This document shows, piece after piece, positions 16,299 to 24,925 of a stretch of DNA of 64,000 nt (its first letter is position 1; the number at the start of each line of letters is the position of its first letter). The notes beneath the pieces are model-generated. The model ran no database searches. It was not told the origin of the DNA and saw only the letters and a list, made by a program, of their open reading frames with translations. Position numbers and translations under genes: made by a program. Location of the stretch: assembly GCF_001866645.1 (NCBI RefSeq), contig NZ_MLYP01000023.1:19501-83500 (forward strand), given 5' to 3'. This DNA comes from Streptomyces colonosanans. GTDB lineage: Bacteria; Actinomycetota; Actinomycetes; Streptomycetales; Streptomycetaceae.

Positions 16299-16688
16299 AT
16301 GACGATCACGAAGATCGGCGACGTCACCAACCACCGGGCCCTGCTCCAGGCACTGAACACGATCCGCGCGGAAGTCGAAGCCCGCCAGGAAGACGTCGAC
16401 AACCTCGCCGCCTGGTCCGGCGAGATGGCCGAGCGGATGCGCCGCATCGCGGAGGAGCTGAAGGCCCTCAACGTCGACAACTACACCGTCGGCAACATCA
16501 CCATGCTCGGTGACCTGATCGACGGCCAGAAGACGGCCGCCGACGCGTACAAGAACGCCACCGACATCTCCGTCAACCAGGCCGAGTCCGCCGCCCGGAC
16601 CGCACACCGCAACCACGGCCGCATCCAGGACGCCGTCGACGACGCCGACGTCCCGATGGCCACGAACACCTTCTACAGCGCCGAATAG
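16299..16688 (+). CDS. Paralogue of the C-terminal domain of the preceding protein
   Basis: This 129-residue helical protein starts at ATG 16299 with AAGGAG upstream, 13 bases after the preceding gene. It aligns over its length with residues about 285-405 of that protein (shared NVDNYTVGNIxxL, IDGQKTAADAY and NHGRIQDAV type motifs). The two may form a heteromeric helical assembly. It is followed by a strong hairpin and then the transfer ATPase. Confidence 0.7.
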   Translation: MTITKIGDVTNHRALLQALNTIRAEVEARQEDVDNLAAWSGEMAERMRRIAEELKALNVDNYTVGNITMLGDLIDGQKTAADAYKNATDISVNQAESAARTAHRNHGRIQDAVDDADVPMATNTFYSAE

Positions 16689-16719
16689 GCGCCCACAGCA
16701 CCGCACCAGGCCGCATACC

Positions 16720-16744
16720 GGGCCCCGCCGAGACGGCGGGGCCC
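16720..16744. terminator. Terminator-like hairpin before the transfer ATPase
   Basis: GGGCCCCGCCG pairs perfectly with CGGCGGGGCCC around an AGA loop. A second structure, with GTACACGCGTAC at 16783-16794 as its core, follows and may be an operator for the transfer gene. Confidence 0.65.
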
Positions 16745-16884
16745 GGCCCCGTTGTTGCCCAGACACCCCCGGCCCGCCCCCCGTACACGCGTACAGGGGC
16801 CGGGTCGGAGGTGGTGGGGAGCACCGGGCCCTCGACTCCGAACTCCCCGGCGCTCCGCCGCCCAAGCATGAAGGGACACACGCC

Positions 16885-18966
16885 GTGCGCGCCCCGAAGA
16901 ACCCCACCCCCCAGTACACCGACTACGCGGCGTTCGTCGCCGCCCAGGCCAACCTCGCCACCGCGCAGGCCTCCACCGGCAAAAGCTCCCGCACCTTCCA
17001 GGAGTGGGCGCTTCACAACCGTGGCCGCCTGAGCATCGCGGCCTGCGCCGCGAGCATGGGCCCCGCGGGCGAGCTGCTGTCCGCCGCACCGGACGGCTGG
17101 AAGACCGCCCTGGCCCTCGGGGCGGCCGGGGCCGCGGCCGCCGGCGCCTGGGGCTGGCTGCCCGGCCTGATCAAGATCAAGGGCATCTGGCGCCCGGCCC
17201 GCACCCTGCCGAGCGACTTCGACCGGTACGTCGGCCTGTCCATGCCGGTCACCGGCTCCGGCCTGCTGACCACCATGGCCACGACCGGCGGCCCCGAGTG
17301 GGGCGACAACCCCTGGTGGGGCTTCTCCCTGGCTTGGTCGCTCGGTTACGGCGCCTGGGCCTGGCGCCGCTGGGGCCGCCGACCCACCACCAACGCACCC
17401 GAGCTGTCCCAGCAGATGCTCGACTGGATCGAATACGCCGCCGTCCCCGACGGCCCGTACCCGAAGAGCAAGCTCATCTCCCCCATCGCCAACCCCGACG
17501 GCGGCTGGAGCGCGGAAGTCCACGTGCCGCGCGGCAAATCCTTCAAGATCGTCGGCTTGGACGACGTGCTGTCCTCGCTCGGCATCGACGACCCCGACCT
17601 GGTCGCGCTGGAAAAACTCTCCCCGCGCAAGGGCCGGATCACCGTCTTCACCGAGAACCCGCTGAAGAAGGGCACACTGTTCGGCCCCCAGCACGTCCTG
17701 GACCTGGAGAGCGGGCTCGCCCCGTTCGGCGTCTACTACGACGGCGATGCGGCGAACTACCGCTTCTTCCTCCCCGGCTCCGGCGCCGTGCACGACTTCA
17801 TCACCGGCACCTCAGGCTCCGGCAAGTCCAGGGCGCTGGACGGACTGCTGGCGATCGAACGGCGCAGCCCGGTCGTGTCCTCGATCGTCATCGATCCGCA
17901 GGCCGGCCTGTCCCTGCCGGACTGGCCCGACGGCGTCGCCGTGTTCGCCCCCGGCAACGCGTTCGGCATCGTCGTCCTGCGCGCCGTCCACGCCCTCATG
18001 AAGGAGCGCGGCAAGCGCTACAACCGGATGAAGTGGGTCGACGAAAAGGGCCGCACCCGCGTTGGCCGCGCCTTCTTCGTCCCCGGCGACCCGGACCCGC
18101 TGATCTGCGTCACCCTCGACGAGGCCCACGACCTCCTCAACGACCCCGAGCACGGCGAGGAAGCCGTAAAGATCATCGGCGACCTCGTGAAGGAAGCCCG
18201 GAAAGTCGGCATCAAGTTCCGCCTCGCCAACCAGAGCCCGAACGCCAGCGAACTGGGCGGCGAGACCCTGATCCGCGACATCCTCCAAGGCGGCAACAAC
18301 CTCGTCCTGCGCTCCGGCTCCACCGCGACCGGCAAACGCGCCGCCGGCAACGCCCTCGGCGACATCGACCCCGGCGCGATCCCGAAGGAGTTCAACGACG
18401 GCACCACCACCGGCGGCATGGGCTACCTCGCCGGCCCCGACAACCGGGCCGCGCTCTGGCGCGCTCCGTACGTCGAGGACCCCTACGGCCTGGCCCACGA
18501 GGGCGAGACCACCGGCATCGAGCAGACCAGCATCGACGCCCTGCCGATCCTGCGCCACGTCCTCGAGGAGCACGAGCTGATGCTCAGGCTGCGCAACGCG
18601 GGCGAGGACTACACCTACGACCCCAACCGGTTCACCCAGTCCGCACCGAAGAAAGCCCGGAAGGAAACGACGGCGCCCACGGCCGCGCCCTCGCTGGAGA
18701 AGGTGCCAGAACCCGAGGTGCCGGACGCCGTGGAGCCAACCGGCCCCGGCCTGTCCGACACAGCCCGGCAGATCATCGCCTTCCTCCACAAGCACGGCAA
18801 GCCCGTCGCCCCCGCGATCATCTCCAAGTCGCTGGGCATCCCCAACCCCCGCGTGCGCACCGCCCTGGGACGCATGAAAGACGACCCGCACGTGCCCGTC
18901 ATCAACCTCGGCCACGGCGCCTGGATCCACAAGGCCCACGCCGCCGAACACGAAACCGCCGCCTGA
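16885..18966 (+). CDS. traB: FtsK/SpoIIIE-like DNA translocase for conjugation (TraB type)
   Basis: This 693-residue protein is the likely transfer ATPase. Streptomyces plasmids move double-stranded DNA between hyphae with a single FtsK-like hexameric pore protein. Two to three hydrophobic segments lie in the first 160 residues, Walker A (GTSGSGKS) is at 308-315 and Walker B (LICVTLDEAHD) at about 405-415. The C-terminus (about 610-675) is a winged helix (ARQIIAFLHKHGKPVAPAIIS), as expected of the domain that recognises clt. The start is GTG 16885 with AAGGGA upstream. The same plasmid also encodes a MobF relaxase, so which one drives transfer is an open question. The symbol is by function, not by close sequence identity. 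Confidence 0.8.
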   Translation: MRAPKNPTPQYTDYAAFVAAQANLATAQASTGKSSRTFQEWALHNRGRLSIAACAASMGPAGELLSAAPDGWKTALALGAAGAAAAGAWGWLPGLIKIKGIWRPARTLPSDFDRYVGLSMPVTGSGLLTTMATTGGPEWGDNPWWGFSLAWSLGYGAWAWRRWGRRPTTNAPELSQQMLDWIEYAAVPDGPYPKSKLISPIANPDGGWSAEVHVPRGKSFKIVGLDDVLSSLGIDDPDLVALEKLSPRKGRITVFTENPLKKGTLFGPQHVLDLESGLAPFGVYYDGDAANYRFFLPGSGAVHDFITGTSGSGKSRALDGLLAIERRSPVVSSIVIDPQAGLSLPDWPDGVAVFAPGNAFGIVVLRAVHALMKERGKRYNRMKWVDEKGRTRVGRAFFVPGDPDPLICVTLDEAHDLLNDPEHGEEAVKIIGDLVKEARKVGIKFRLANQSPNASELGGETLIRDILQGGNNLVLRSGSTATGKRAAGNALGDIDPGAIPKEFNDGTTTGGMGYLAGPDNRAALWRAPYVEDPYGLAHEGETTGIEQTSIDALPILRHVLEEHELMLRLRNAGEDYTYDPNRFTQSAPKKARKETTAPTAAPSLEKVPEPEVPDAVEPTGPGLSDTARQIIAFLHKHGKPVAPAIISKSLGIPNPRVRTALGRMKDDPHVPVINLGHGAWIHKAHAAEHETAA

Positions 18967-18989
18967 CCCCCTGAAAAGGAGAACCCGCC

Positions 18990-19292
18990 ATGTCCCACAC
19001 CGAATCCGCCCCGGCCGACAGCCCGCTCGCGCCGCTGGCCGCAGCCGCCGACCTCATCAAGCAGCGCGCCGCACGCACCAGCACCAGCCCCGCCCCGCAG
19101 ATCACCATCTGCCTGGACGAGGCCACCGCCGTGCTTGCCAACGCGACGCCCGAAACCCAGCAGACGATCCACGACATCCTGCTGCGCGGCCGCGCCAACG
19201 ACGTCCGTCTGGTGACGCGTCGCCGCATTGTGAGCCGCCAGTTCGGCACCGCCGCCAAGCTCAACGCCGCCATGGAACGCGGCGAGGCGTAA
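18990..19292 (+). CDS. Hypothetical protein downstream of the transfer ATPase
   Basis: This 100-residue protein starts at ATG 18990 with AAAGGAG nine bases upstream and follows the ATPase by 23 bases, so it is in the same operon. The central stretch (ITICLDEATAVLANA) has the look of a Walker B-like beta strand but no P-loop is present. Function unknown. Confidence 0.65.
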   Translation: MSHTESAPADSPLAPLAAAADLIKQRAARTSTSPAPQITICLDEATAVLANATPETQQTIHDILLRGRANDVRLVTRRRIVSRQFGTAAKLNAAMERGEA

Positions 19293-19311
19293 CCGCCAGC
19301 GCCCACGGCCC

Positions 19312-19342
19312 GGAGGCCGGTCCCACCCTGGGGCCGGCCTCC
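19312..19342. terminator. Terminator-like hairpin
   Basis: GGAGGCCGG (19312-19320) pairs perfectly with CCGGCCTCC (19334-19342). It closes the transfer ATPase unit. Confidence 0.65.
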
Positions 19343-19379
19343 GCCCTTTCCCCGCAGCACCGACTTCTTGGAGCGCCCG

Positions 19380-19997
19380 ATGAACACCGAGCAGCACACG
19401 GTCGGCCAGGACGTCGGCCCCCGCAACCCCGCCATGCCCATTGCTCTTTGGCAGCCCTCGCAGCCCCAACACCACACCCTGGAGCCAGTCACCGCCCCGG
19501 CGGTGACGCTCTACCAAGTACCCGTCCCCGGCGCCGTCCAGGTCCAGCTCCCCGACGGCCGCATCGCCTGGGGCCGCCCCGTCGAACACCGCCTGGACCC
19601 GCTCCCCGCAGGCCCGCAGCGCGAACCGATGCCCGCCTGGGCCAAGGCGATCGGCATGGTCGCCGGCAGCCTCACCGCTCTCGCCCTCGGAGGCGCGATC
19701 GCCCTCCGCATCGCCGAACCGGCCCTGGGAGGGCTCGTGGACCTGCTCGACACCCTCTGGAAGCTCGGCCTGACCCTCGTGGTCATCCTGTTCGGCGCCG
19801 CCATCGTCGCGCGCTCCCTGTTCGCCAAGGCCGCCAACCACACCAGTACCGGCGCCCGTTCCGGCACCGCCTCCCGTCCCGGCACCGGGCAGACGGTCGT
19901 CTTCGCCCCGCAGATCGACACCAGCGGTACCCGGCTCATCGGCCGCGGCGGCGACGTGAACATCCAGTGGGGCGACAGCAACCGCAACAAGCAGTAG
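19380..19997 (+). CDS. Membrane protein with two transmembrane helices
   Basis: This 205-residue protein starts at ATG 19380 with GGAG seven bases upstream. Two hydrophobic helices lie at about residues 85-110 and 118-145; a soluble Gln/Pro-rich N-terminal part and a Gly/Thr-rich tail flank them. Size and context fit an accessory spread protein. Confidence 0.6.
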   Translation: MNTEQHTVGQDVGPRNPAMPIALWQPSQPQHHTLEPVTAPAVTLYQVPVPGAVQVQLPDGRIAWGRPVEHRLDPLPAGPQREPMPAWAKAIGMVAGSLTALALGGAIALRIAEPALGGLVDLLDTLWKLGLTLVVILFGAAIVARSLFAKAANHTSTGARSGTASRPGTGQTVVFAPQIDTSGTRLIGRGGDVNIQWGDSNRNKQ

Positions 19998-20143
19998 CCC
20001 AACCCCACGCTTCCTCCTTGGTCGTCCTGCTGACCTGACTGGCCCCCGGCGCACCGCCCGTGCGGCCGCTCCGGGGACCGGCCAGGCCGTCCGGCCCACC
20101 CCTGTACCGCCCCGATCCCCTTGCCTCGAGGAGCGACTCCGCC

Positions 20144-20365
20144 ATGGCCAAACAGCCCGCCGCACCCGCCTTCACTCTCCAGCCGCTCACCGCCCCCAAG
20201 CCCACCTGGTGGCAGACCCACCGCCACCAGGTCCTGTCCGTCACCGCGCTCATCGGCGGTTTCGTCCTCGGGCAGCACAGCACCAACGCCCCGGCCACCC
20301 CGGCTGCCGACAACCCGCCCGCGCACACCGCACCCGCCAACACCACGGCGACCACAACCCCGTGA
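20144..20365 (+). CDS. Small membrane protein, paralogue A
   Basis: This 73-residue protein starts at ATG 20144 with GAGGAG upstream. It has the segment PTWWQTHRHQV followed by one transmembrane helix (LSVTALIGGFVLGQHS) and a Pro/Ala/Thr-rich outer tail. It is clearly related to the protein at 21151-21360. Confidence 0.65.
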   Translation: MAKQPAAPAFTLQPLTAPKPTWWQTHRHQVLSVTALIGGFVLGQHSTNAPATPAADNPPAHTAPANTTATTTP

Positions 20366-20379
20366 CCCGGACCGCCCGT

Positions 20380-20438
20380 CTGGCCCTCGCCCTGTCGCCC
20401 CGCGCGGCCCGGGCGAGGACCGGACAGGCCGTCTGGCC
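20380..20438 (+). repeat. Diverged member of the intergenic hairpin family
   Basis: CTCGCCC pairs with GGGCGAG, and the 3' side reads GAGGACCGGACAGGCC, the same tail as the strong copies at 26-34 kb. It lies between a gene stop at 20365 and the next start at 20473. Confidence 0.55.
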
Positions 20439-20472
20439 CACCCCGCCCCGCCCCGCAAGGAGGAGAGGTTCC

Positions 20473-20988
20473 TTGACCACCGCCCCCGCCGAGATCCGGT
20501 ACTGCGAACACGCCGCCAGGGTCATCCGCATCGAAGCCCCAGCCGTCACCGAACTGGTCGCGGCTGCGGCCCACCTGGAGAAGGCACTCGCCGCCGACCC
20601 CCACGACAGCGCCGCCTACTACGCCCCCCAGGGCATGCAGCACCTGGTCCCCGCCTGGATTCGCGACAACGCCGACCGGCTCCGCCAGCAACTCGACGCC
20701 CTCGTCACCCGCTACACCGACCCCGGCACCGGCCTGATCAGCCAGGCGCCGGCTGCCCTCGACAACTGGACCGACCCGGCGACCGGCCGCACCTGGGACC
20801 TGACCGCCGACTACTTCCCCACCGACGACGCCCTGCGCCGCCCCGGCGTCGTATGGCGCTACCGCGGCATGCACGCCGCCGGAGGCGCCCCGATCCTCCA
20901 CCCCCACCACCTGCCCGAGCGCACCCCCTGCCCGGGATCGTGCTGGCCTATCAACACGGTGCCGACCATCCCCGTACGGCAGGCCTGA
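20473..20988 (+). CDS. Hypothetical protein
   Basis: This 171-residue protein uses TTG 20473, chosen for the AGGAGAGG just upstream. It has an N-terminal helical region (AVTELVAAAAHLEKAL) and a middle with many aromatic and acidic residues, and ends with a His/Pro-rich segment. It is not recognised. Confidence 0.55.
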   Translation: MTTAPAEIRYCEHAARVIRIEAPAVTELVAAAAHLEKALAADPHDSAAYYAPQGMQHLVPAWIRDNADRLRQQLDALVTRYTDPGTGLISQAPAALDNWTDPATGRTWDLTADYFPTDDALRRPGVVWRYRGMHAAGGAPILHPHHLPERTPCPGSCWPINTVPTIPVRQA

Positions 20989-21150
20989 ACAGCTGCCCCC
21001 ATCAACACAGCCGGCCACCCCACCCGCTCCGCCCCGGCACCGCCGCCTCACGTGGCGGCCCGGGGCACCGAGCAGACCGACCCGGGCTCACCAACCACCC
21101 ACCCCCTCCGCAGTCACCCCCTGCGTACAAACCCCAAGGAGCAGCCGCAA

Positions 21151-21360
21151 TTGGCGAAAGGGCCCGCCGTCATAGGTGTCCTCACCCAACCCGCCCCGCC
21201 CACCTGGTGGCAGGCCCACCGGCACCAGGTCTTCGCAGTCCTCGGACTGATCGGCGGCTTCTACATCGGCACCCATAGCAGCGACAGCAACGCCGTACCC
21301 AAGACCGACCCGCCCCGCCCCGCACACACCGCACCCGCGCATCCCAGCCCGTCCCGCTGA
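21151..21360 (+). CDS. Small membrane protein, paralogue B
   Basis: This 69-residue protein starts at TTG 21151 with AAGGAG nine bases upstream. Its core, PTWWQAHRHQV plus one transmembrane helix (FAVLGLIGGFYIGTHS), closely matches the protein at 20144-20365, so the two come from a local duplication. Confidence 0.6.
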   Translation: MAKGPAVIGVLTQPAPPTWWQAHRHQVFAVLGLIGGFYIGTHSSDSNAVPKTDPPRPAHTAPAHPSPSR

Positions 21361-21380
21361 CCGAAGGAAGGCGACACCAC

Positions 21381-22124
21381 ATGAGCAGCACCCCGTTCCC
21401 TCACCAGCGCTCCGGCCAGCACCCCCAGCAGTCCGCCGAAGTACCGCCCCCGACTGCCCCGGGCTGGTGGAAACAGTTCAGCGGCGAACACGGCTGGCTC
21501 GGCCGCCGCCTCCACGACATCAAGATGGCCCCCACCTACGGCTGGCGGCTCACCGCCGGATGGATCAAAGCCGCCACCGTCCTCATCGGCGGGCTCATCG
21601 CCTTCTTTGCTCTGCGCTGGATCGGCACCACCCTGATCGGCCTCGCGCACGCCCTGCCCTGGCCGACACCCACCGAACGCGACCACACCGGCCTCCTCGC
21701 CACCATTGACCAGCCCGTACGGCACTACCTCGCCACCCACACGCAGACCCTCCCGGTCACCGCGGCCACCGCGTACAGCACCTGGCAGGCCGTCGGCGCC
21801 GTCTCCCTCGTCCTGGGCTTCCTCTACTCCAGCGGCGCCCGCCTGACCTGGGTAATCTGGGGCGCGGCCACCGTCGGCATGGTGTGGGCCAGCACCCCCG
21901 CCTCCGACCGCGAGGTCGCCGCCGGCATCGCGCTCCTCGCCTGGGCCGCCCTGAGCCTGCTCGCCCTGCGCGGCCTCTCCCTCTCCCCGACCGCGCTCGT
22001 CCACATCGACGTGCACAACGAGGCGCCGGCCCTGCCCGAGATCCGCGCCGAGATCCACCTGCCCAAGCCCGAGCCGACCACGTACGAGCCGTACAACCCG
22101 CACCAGCCGCCGTCACTGAACTGA
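21381..22124 (+). CDS. Multi-pass membrane protein
   Basis: This 247-residue protein starts at ATG 21381 with GAAGGAAGG upstream. Four or more hydrophobic segments (about 60-90, 128-155, 157-175 and 180-200) follow a soluble N-terminus, and the C-terminus is acidic and Pro-rich. It is probably part of the spread apparatus with its neighbours. Confidence 0.65.
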   Translation: MSSTPFPHQRSGQHPQQSAEVPPPTAPGWWKQFSGEHGWLGRRLHDIKMAPTYGWRLTAGWIKAATVLIGGLIAFFALRWIGTTLIGLAHALPWPTPTERDHTGLLATIDQPVRHYLATHTQTLPVTAATAYSTWQAVGAVSLVLGFLYSSGARLTWVIWGAATVGMVWASTPASDREVAAGIALLAWAALSLLALRGLSLSPTALVHIDVHNEAPALPEIRAEIHLPKPEPTTYEPYNPHQPPSLN

Positions 22125-22125
22125 C

Positions 22126-22185
22126 CTGACCGCTGCCTGTCCGGCCCGCGCCCCGCGCGGACCGGGCGGAGAACGGCCAGACAGG
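22126..22185 (+). repeat. Diverged member of the intergenic hairpin family
   Basis: It begins CTGACCGCTGCCTGT next to the stop of the preceding gene, forms a CCGGCCCGC/GCGGACCGG stem and ends GCGGAGAACGGCCAGACAGG. The layout matches the strong copies (CTGAC, stem, GCGGAG, then a CAGACAG-like tail). Confidence 0.55.
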
Positions 22186-22195
22186 AAGGGACCAC

Positions 22196-22501
22196 ATGGT
22201 GAGTACGACCGAGGCGACCAGGCCGCGACCACCACTGCACTGCCACTGGGTACAGGAGCCCGACGGCACACGATGGCTGGTGCCCGGCTGCATGTCCCGC
22301 CTGCACGACGCGGACGCCGACGCCTGCACCTGCCCCACCCTCGCCCAGCAACTCGAAGACGCCCAAGGCGAACGCGACCAGGCGCAGCGTGCCTACAGCG
22401 GGCTGCGGGCCTGGACGGACGCCATCATCGCGGCCGTAAACGACCACCCCGACGGCAAGAAGATCATGAAAGGCGCCGCGGACCGAGCCAGCTGCTGCTG
22501 A
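22196..22501 (+). CDS. Small cysteine-containing hypothetical protein
   Basis: This 101-residue protein starts at ATG 22196 with GGAAGGG upstream. The N-terminal half has CHWVQEPDGTRWLVPGC and CTCP, perhaps a zinc fold, and the C-terminal half is helical. It is the last gene of the spread block; the next genes run the other way. Confidence 0.6.
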   Translation: MVSTTEATRPRPPLHCHWVQEPDGTRWLVPGCMSRLHDADADACTCPTLAQQLEDAQGERDQAQRAYSGLRAWTDAIIAAVNDHPDGKKIMKGAADRASCC

Positions 22502-22579
22502 CCCCGGCGGCGTATCCAGTGGAAACGACGGTGCGCTGCACGGAAACTCCGTGCAGCGCACTGAACTGGTGCGGGAGCG

Positions 22580-23095
22580 TCAGGCATCAGAGGATGCCGT
22601 ACCGTCCCGCGCCTGGCTCATGAGGGTGATGTCGTGCGGGCCGAAGCGGCGGTAGATCTGCGCCCAGGTCAAGGTACTGCTGCCCCTGTACCGGTCCTGG
22701 GCGGACCAGCCGTCCGTCACACGGCGCCACATGCGGCGACCGACGCGCACCGTCGTGCCGAGCGGTGGCTCAGCAAGCTCCACGTCGAGGCCTCGCGTGG
22801 CGAACATCCTCCGGTACCAAGGATTGCCCAGGTACGCGGCACAAGCGGGATCACTGGGATCGGCGTACTCAATCTTCCCGTTGCAGGTTGAGCACAGGAC
22901 TCCGCGCACCGCCCAGTCACCAACTCGGAAGTCGTGGTCGACGACCAGGTGACCGTGGCCCGTCTCCTCGCCAGTGCGGCCACAGAGCTGGCAGCGGCGT
23001 CCGGCCTGCCGCATCAGCTCATCGAAGTCGGCGCAGCTGAGCCGATAGCGCGCATGGCTGCACGGTCGGCCACCAGGGCGTTCGTGCTGGGGCAT
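22580..23095 (-). CDS. Recombination endonuclease VII-like protein
   Basis: This 171-residue protein carries the endonuclease VII/HNH zinc core: CQLCGRTGEE, then LVVDHDFR and VRGVLCSTCNGKI (about residues 30-75). The phage T4 founder resolves Holliday junctions; small copies in Streptomyces plasmids are probably nicking or homing enzymes. ATG 23095 lies five bases after the stop of the small regulator 23100-23297, so the two form an operon. Confidence 0.75.
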   Translation of the reverse strand: MPQHERPGGRPCSHARYRLSCADFDELMRQAGRRCQLCGRTGEETGHGHLVVDHDFRVGDWAVRGVLCSTCNGKIEYADPSDPACAAYLGNPWYRRMFATRGLDVELAEPPLGTTVRVGRRMWRRVTDGWSAQDRYRGSSTLTWAQIYRRFGPHDITLMSQARDGTASSDA

Positions 23096-23099
23096 CAGG

Positions 23100-23297
23100 T
23101 CAGACCCCCTTGGGGCCCTGGCCATCACGGATCTTGGCGATGTACTCGCGGGTGAACTTGCTGCGGCGGGCGAGCTCGGACGGGCCGACACCTGCCGCCA
23201 GGGCCGACTTGATGGCTTCAAACAGCTCCGAGCGGGCTGTGTCGTAGGCCGCTCGTGCTCGTTCAACTGCCGCACCGAGGTCCTCGTTCGTCGTCAT
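23100..23297 (-). CDS. Small helix-turn-helix regulator
   Basis: This 65-residue protein has a helical N-terminus and a C-terminal helix-turn-helix (GVGPSELARRSKFTREYIAKI). ATG 23297 gives a compact domain. It is divergent from 23419, and the region between holds three AACAAAGTT sequences, so it probably regulates its own operon and the gene to its right. Confidence 0.7.
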   Translation of the reverse strand: MTTNEDLGAAVERARAAYDTARSELFEAIKSALAAGVGPSELARRSKFTREYIAKIRDGQGPKGV

Positions 23298-23313
23298 GCG
23301 ACCAGCATCGCAC

Positions 23314-23398
23314 AACAAAGTTGGCGAATAAGTATCGCGAACAAAGTTGACGCCACTCTACGTGAGCCCTAATGTGAAATTACTTCGCGAACAAAGTT
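23314..23398. promoter_or_regulatory. Three AACAAAGTT boxes in a divergent promoter region
   Basis: AACAAAGTT occurs at 23314-23322, 23340-23348 and 23390-23398, twice preceded by TCGCG. The sequence is AT-rich against a very GC-rich background. It lies between the small regulator and the rightward gene 23419, which points to an operator cluster for that regulator. Confidence 0.65.
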
Positions 23399-23418
23399 CA
23401 CATCGGAGGGGGTGGCCC

Positions 23419-23838
23419 GTGCGTACCGACGACACCAACCGGAACAGCGACGGCGATGACCTGGTCGACGTCGACCTGTACGACGACGGCACCTTCCCCG
23501 AGTACGGCTTCAAGCAGGCCCCCAAGGGGCTCGCGACCCGCCGCCAGCTCAGGGCCATGGGCCTGCGCCCCGGAGGCCACGAGCCCGTCGCCCAGCTCAC
23601 CTGGCGAGGCGGCAAGCGCATGGCGTGGCTGTACCGGATCGACCTTGCGAAGCCGAAGCGCACCCCGACGCTTGCGCAGGAGCAAGCGCTGGACCGGGCG
23701 ATGGCCGCCCGCCAGACCTGCCCCGAGTGCGGACGCCGCTACTTCCACTGCCTCCGTCTCAGGACGGTCGGCTGCTGCGAGGAGTGCTTCGACGGCACCC
23801 CCGCCCACCCCGGGTCCTACATCGCGGTAGCCGCCTGA
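23419..23838 (+). CDS. Zinc-binding protein of the RRQRL-motif type
   Basis: This 139-residue protein has the segment ATRRQLRAMGLRPGGHEPVAQL in its middle, which matches a Streptomyces family named for an RRQRL motif, and a C-terminal zinc site (CPECGRRYFHC, then CCEEC). It starts at GTG 23419 with GGAGGGGG upstream. Function is unknown; members are common in plasmids and integrative elements. Confidence 0.7.
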   Translation: MRTDDTNRNSDGDDLVDVDLYDDGTFPEYGFKQAPKGLATRRQLRAMGLRPGGHEPVAQLTWRGGKRMAWLYRIDLAKPKRTPTLAQEQALDRAMAARQTCPECGRRYFHCLRLRTVGCCEECFDGTPAHPGSYIAVAA

Positions 23839-23895
23839 CCGCCGCTCCACTTTTCACCCTTCACCGCTCCACCCGACCAGCAGAGGAGATCTGCC

Positions 23896-24810
23896 GTGCC
23901 CACTCGCACCCTCACCGCCCAGCAGTCCGGTCCCGTTCGGATCGACGCCCAGCTCCTGGGCGCGGGCGGCGTCGTCACCGTCCGTACCGACCGCACCCGC
24001 AAGGAAGCTGAGATCACCATCCGCACCGCGGACGAGACCGGCGACTCCGCCGACGCGGTCCGCGACGCCGACCTTCGCTGGGACAGCCATGGTGTGCTGG
24101 TCGCCCACGTCCAGGGCAAGGGCGGCAGCGGCGGGGGCGGCACGTTCATCGCGGGGAACAACTACGGCGTTGTCCAGAACGTCCAGAACAACTACGGCTC
24201 GATGGTCATGGTCTCCGGCGGTGACCTGAACCTCGGCGGCGACGGGTTCACTTTCCAGGGCGCCGGCACCGCCAACGTGATCCAGGGCGCCGCCCCCATC
24301 GAGATCATCGCCGTGGTGCCCGAGGGAAGCTCGGTCACTGCCCGCACCCAGTCAGCCGACATCATCGCTGACGGCACCTTCACCGCAGTCTCCGCCTCCA
24401 CACAATCCGGAGACGTCCGAGCACCGGGCCAGACCGAGCGGTTCGCCGCAGGCACGCAGTCCGGTGACATCGACGCGGAGAACTCCCCCAACATCAGCGT
24501 CAAGACCCAGTCTGGCGACGTCCGGCTCGGCCGCACCGACATCGTTGAGGCCAAGACCATGTCCGGCGACATCACCATCCGCGACTTCGGCGGCACCGCC
24601 CGGCTCAACACCATGTCCGGTGACGTCCGTGTCCACGCTACCGCCGGCGGCGACATCACCGCCAAGACCATGTCCGGCGACGTCACCGTCAGCGCCACCG
24701 AGCAGGCCATCAACGACGACCTGGACGTGCGCGCCAACAGCATGTCCGGCTCGGTGCGCCTCCCCCAGCGCCGCCAGCCCGGCACCGGCCCCCGCCGGCG
24801 TCGCGGCTGA
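23896..24810 (+). CDS. DUF4097-like beta-strand repeat protein
   Basis: This 304-residue protein, from GTG 23896, is a parallel beta repeat: a motif T(Q/M)SGD(V/I) recurs about eight times between residues 150 and 295 (ARTQSADI, ASTQSGDV, AGTQSGDI, VKTQSGDV, KTMSGDI, NTMSGDV, KTMSGDV). Such DUF4097/DUF4098 repeats form beta helices or solenoids and are often found near anti-sigma systems. A Gly/Asn-rich segment around 80-105 precedes the repeats. No signal peptide is seen, so it is probably cytoplasmic. Confidence 0.7.
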   Translation: MPTRTLTAQQSGPVRIDAQLLGAGGVVTVRTDRTRKEAEITIRTADETGDSADAVRDADLRWDSHGVLVAHVQGKGGSGGGGTFIAGNNYGVVQNVQNNYGSMVMVSGGDLNLGGDGFTFQGAGTANVIQGAAPIEIIAVVPEGSSVTARTQSADIIADGTFTAVSASTQSGDVRAPGQTERFAAGTQSGDIDAENSPNISVKTQSGDVRLGRTDIVEAKTMSGDITIRDFGGTARLNTMSGDVRVHATAGGDITAKTMSGDVTVSATEQAINDDLDVRANSMSGSVRLPQRRQPGTGPRRRRG

Positions 24811-24818
24811 CCGACCGG

Positions 24819-24866
24819 CTTCTGTCGGTCCCGGCCTGCCCCACCGGGCGCGCCGGGACCGGCGGT
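24819..24866. other. Intergenic hairpin
   Basis: GGTCCCGGC pairs with GCCGGGACC in the 115-bp gap before 24926. The gap begins with CTGAC at the stop codon, as do the repeated intergenic elements, but the tail differs. Confidence 0.4.
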
Positions 24867-24925
24867 GGCCGACCGGAACCACGGGCCATTGCTCTGACCG
24901 CCCCAACCTCGTGTGAGGAGACGCC

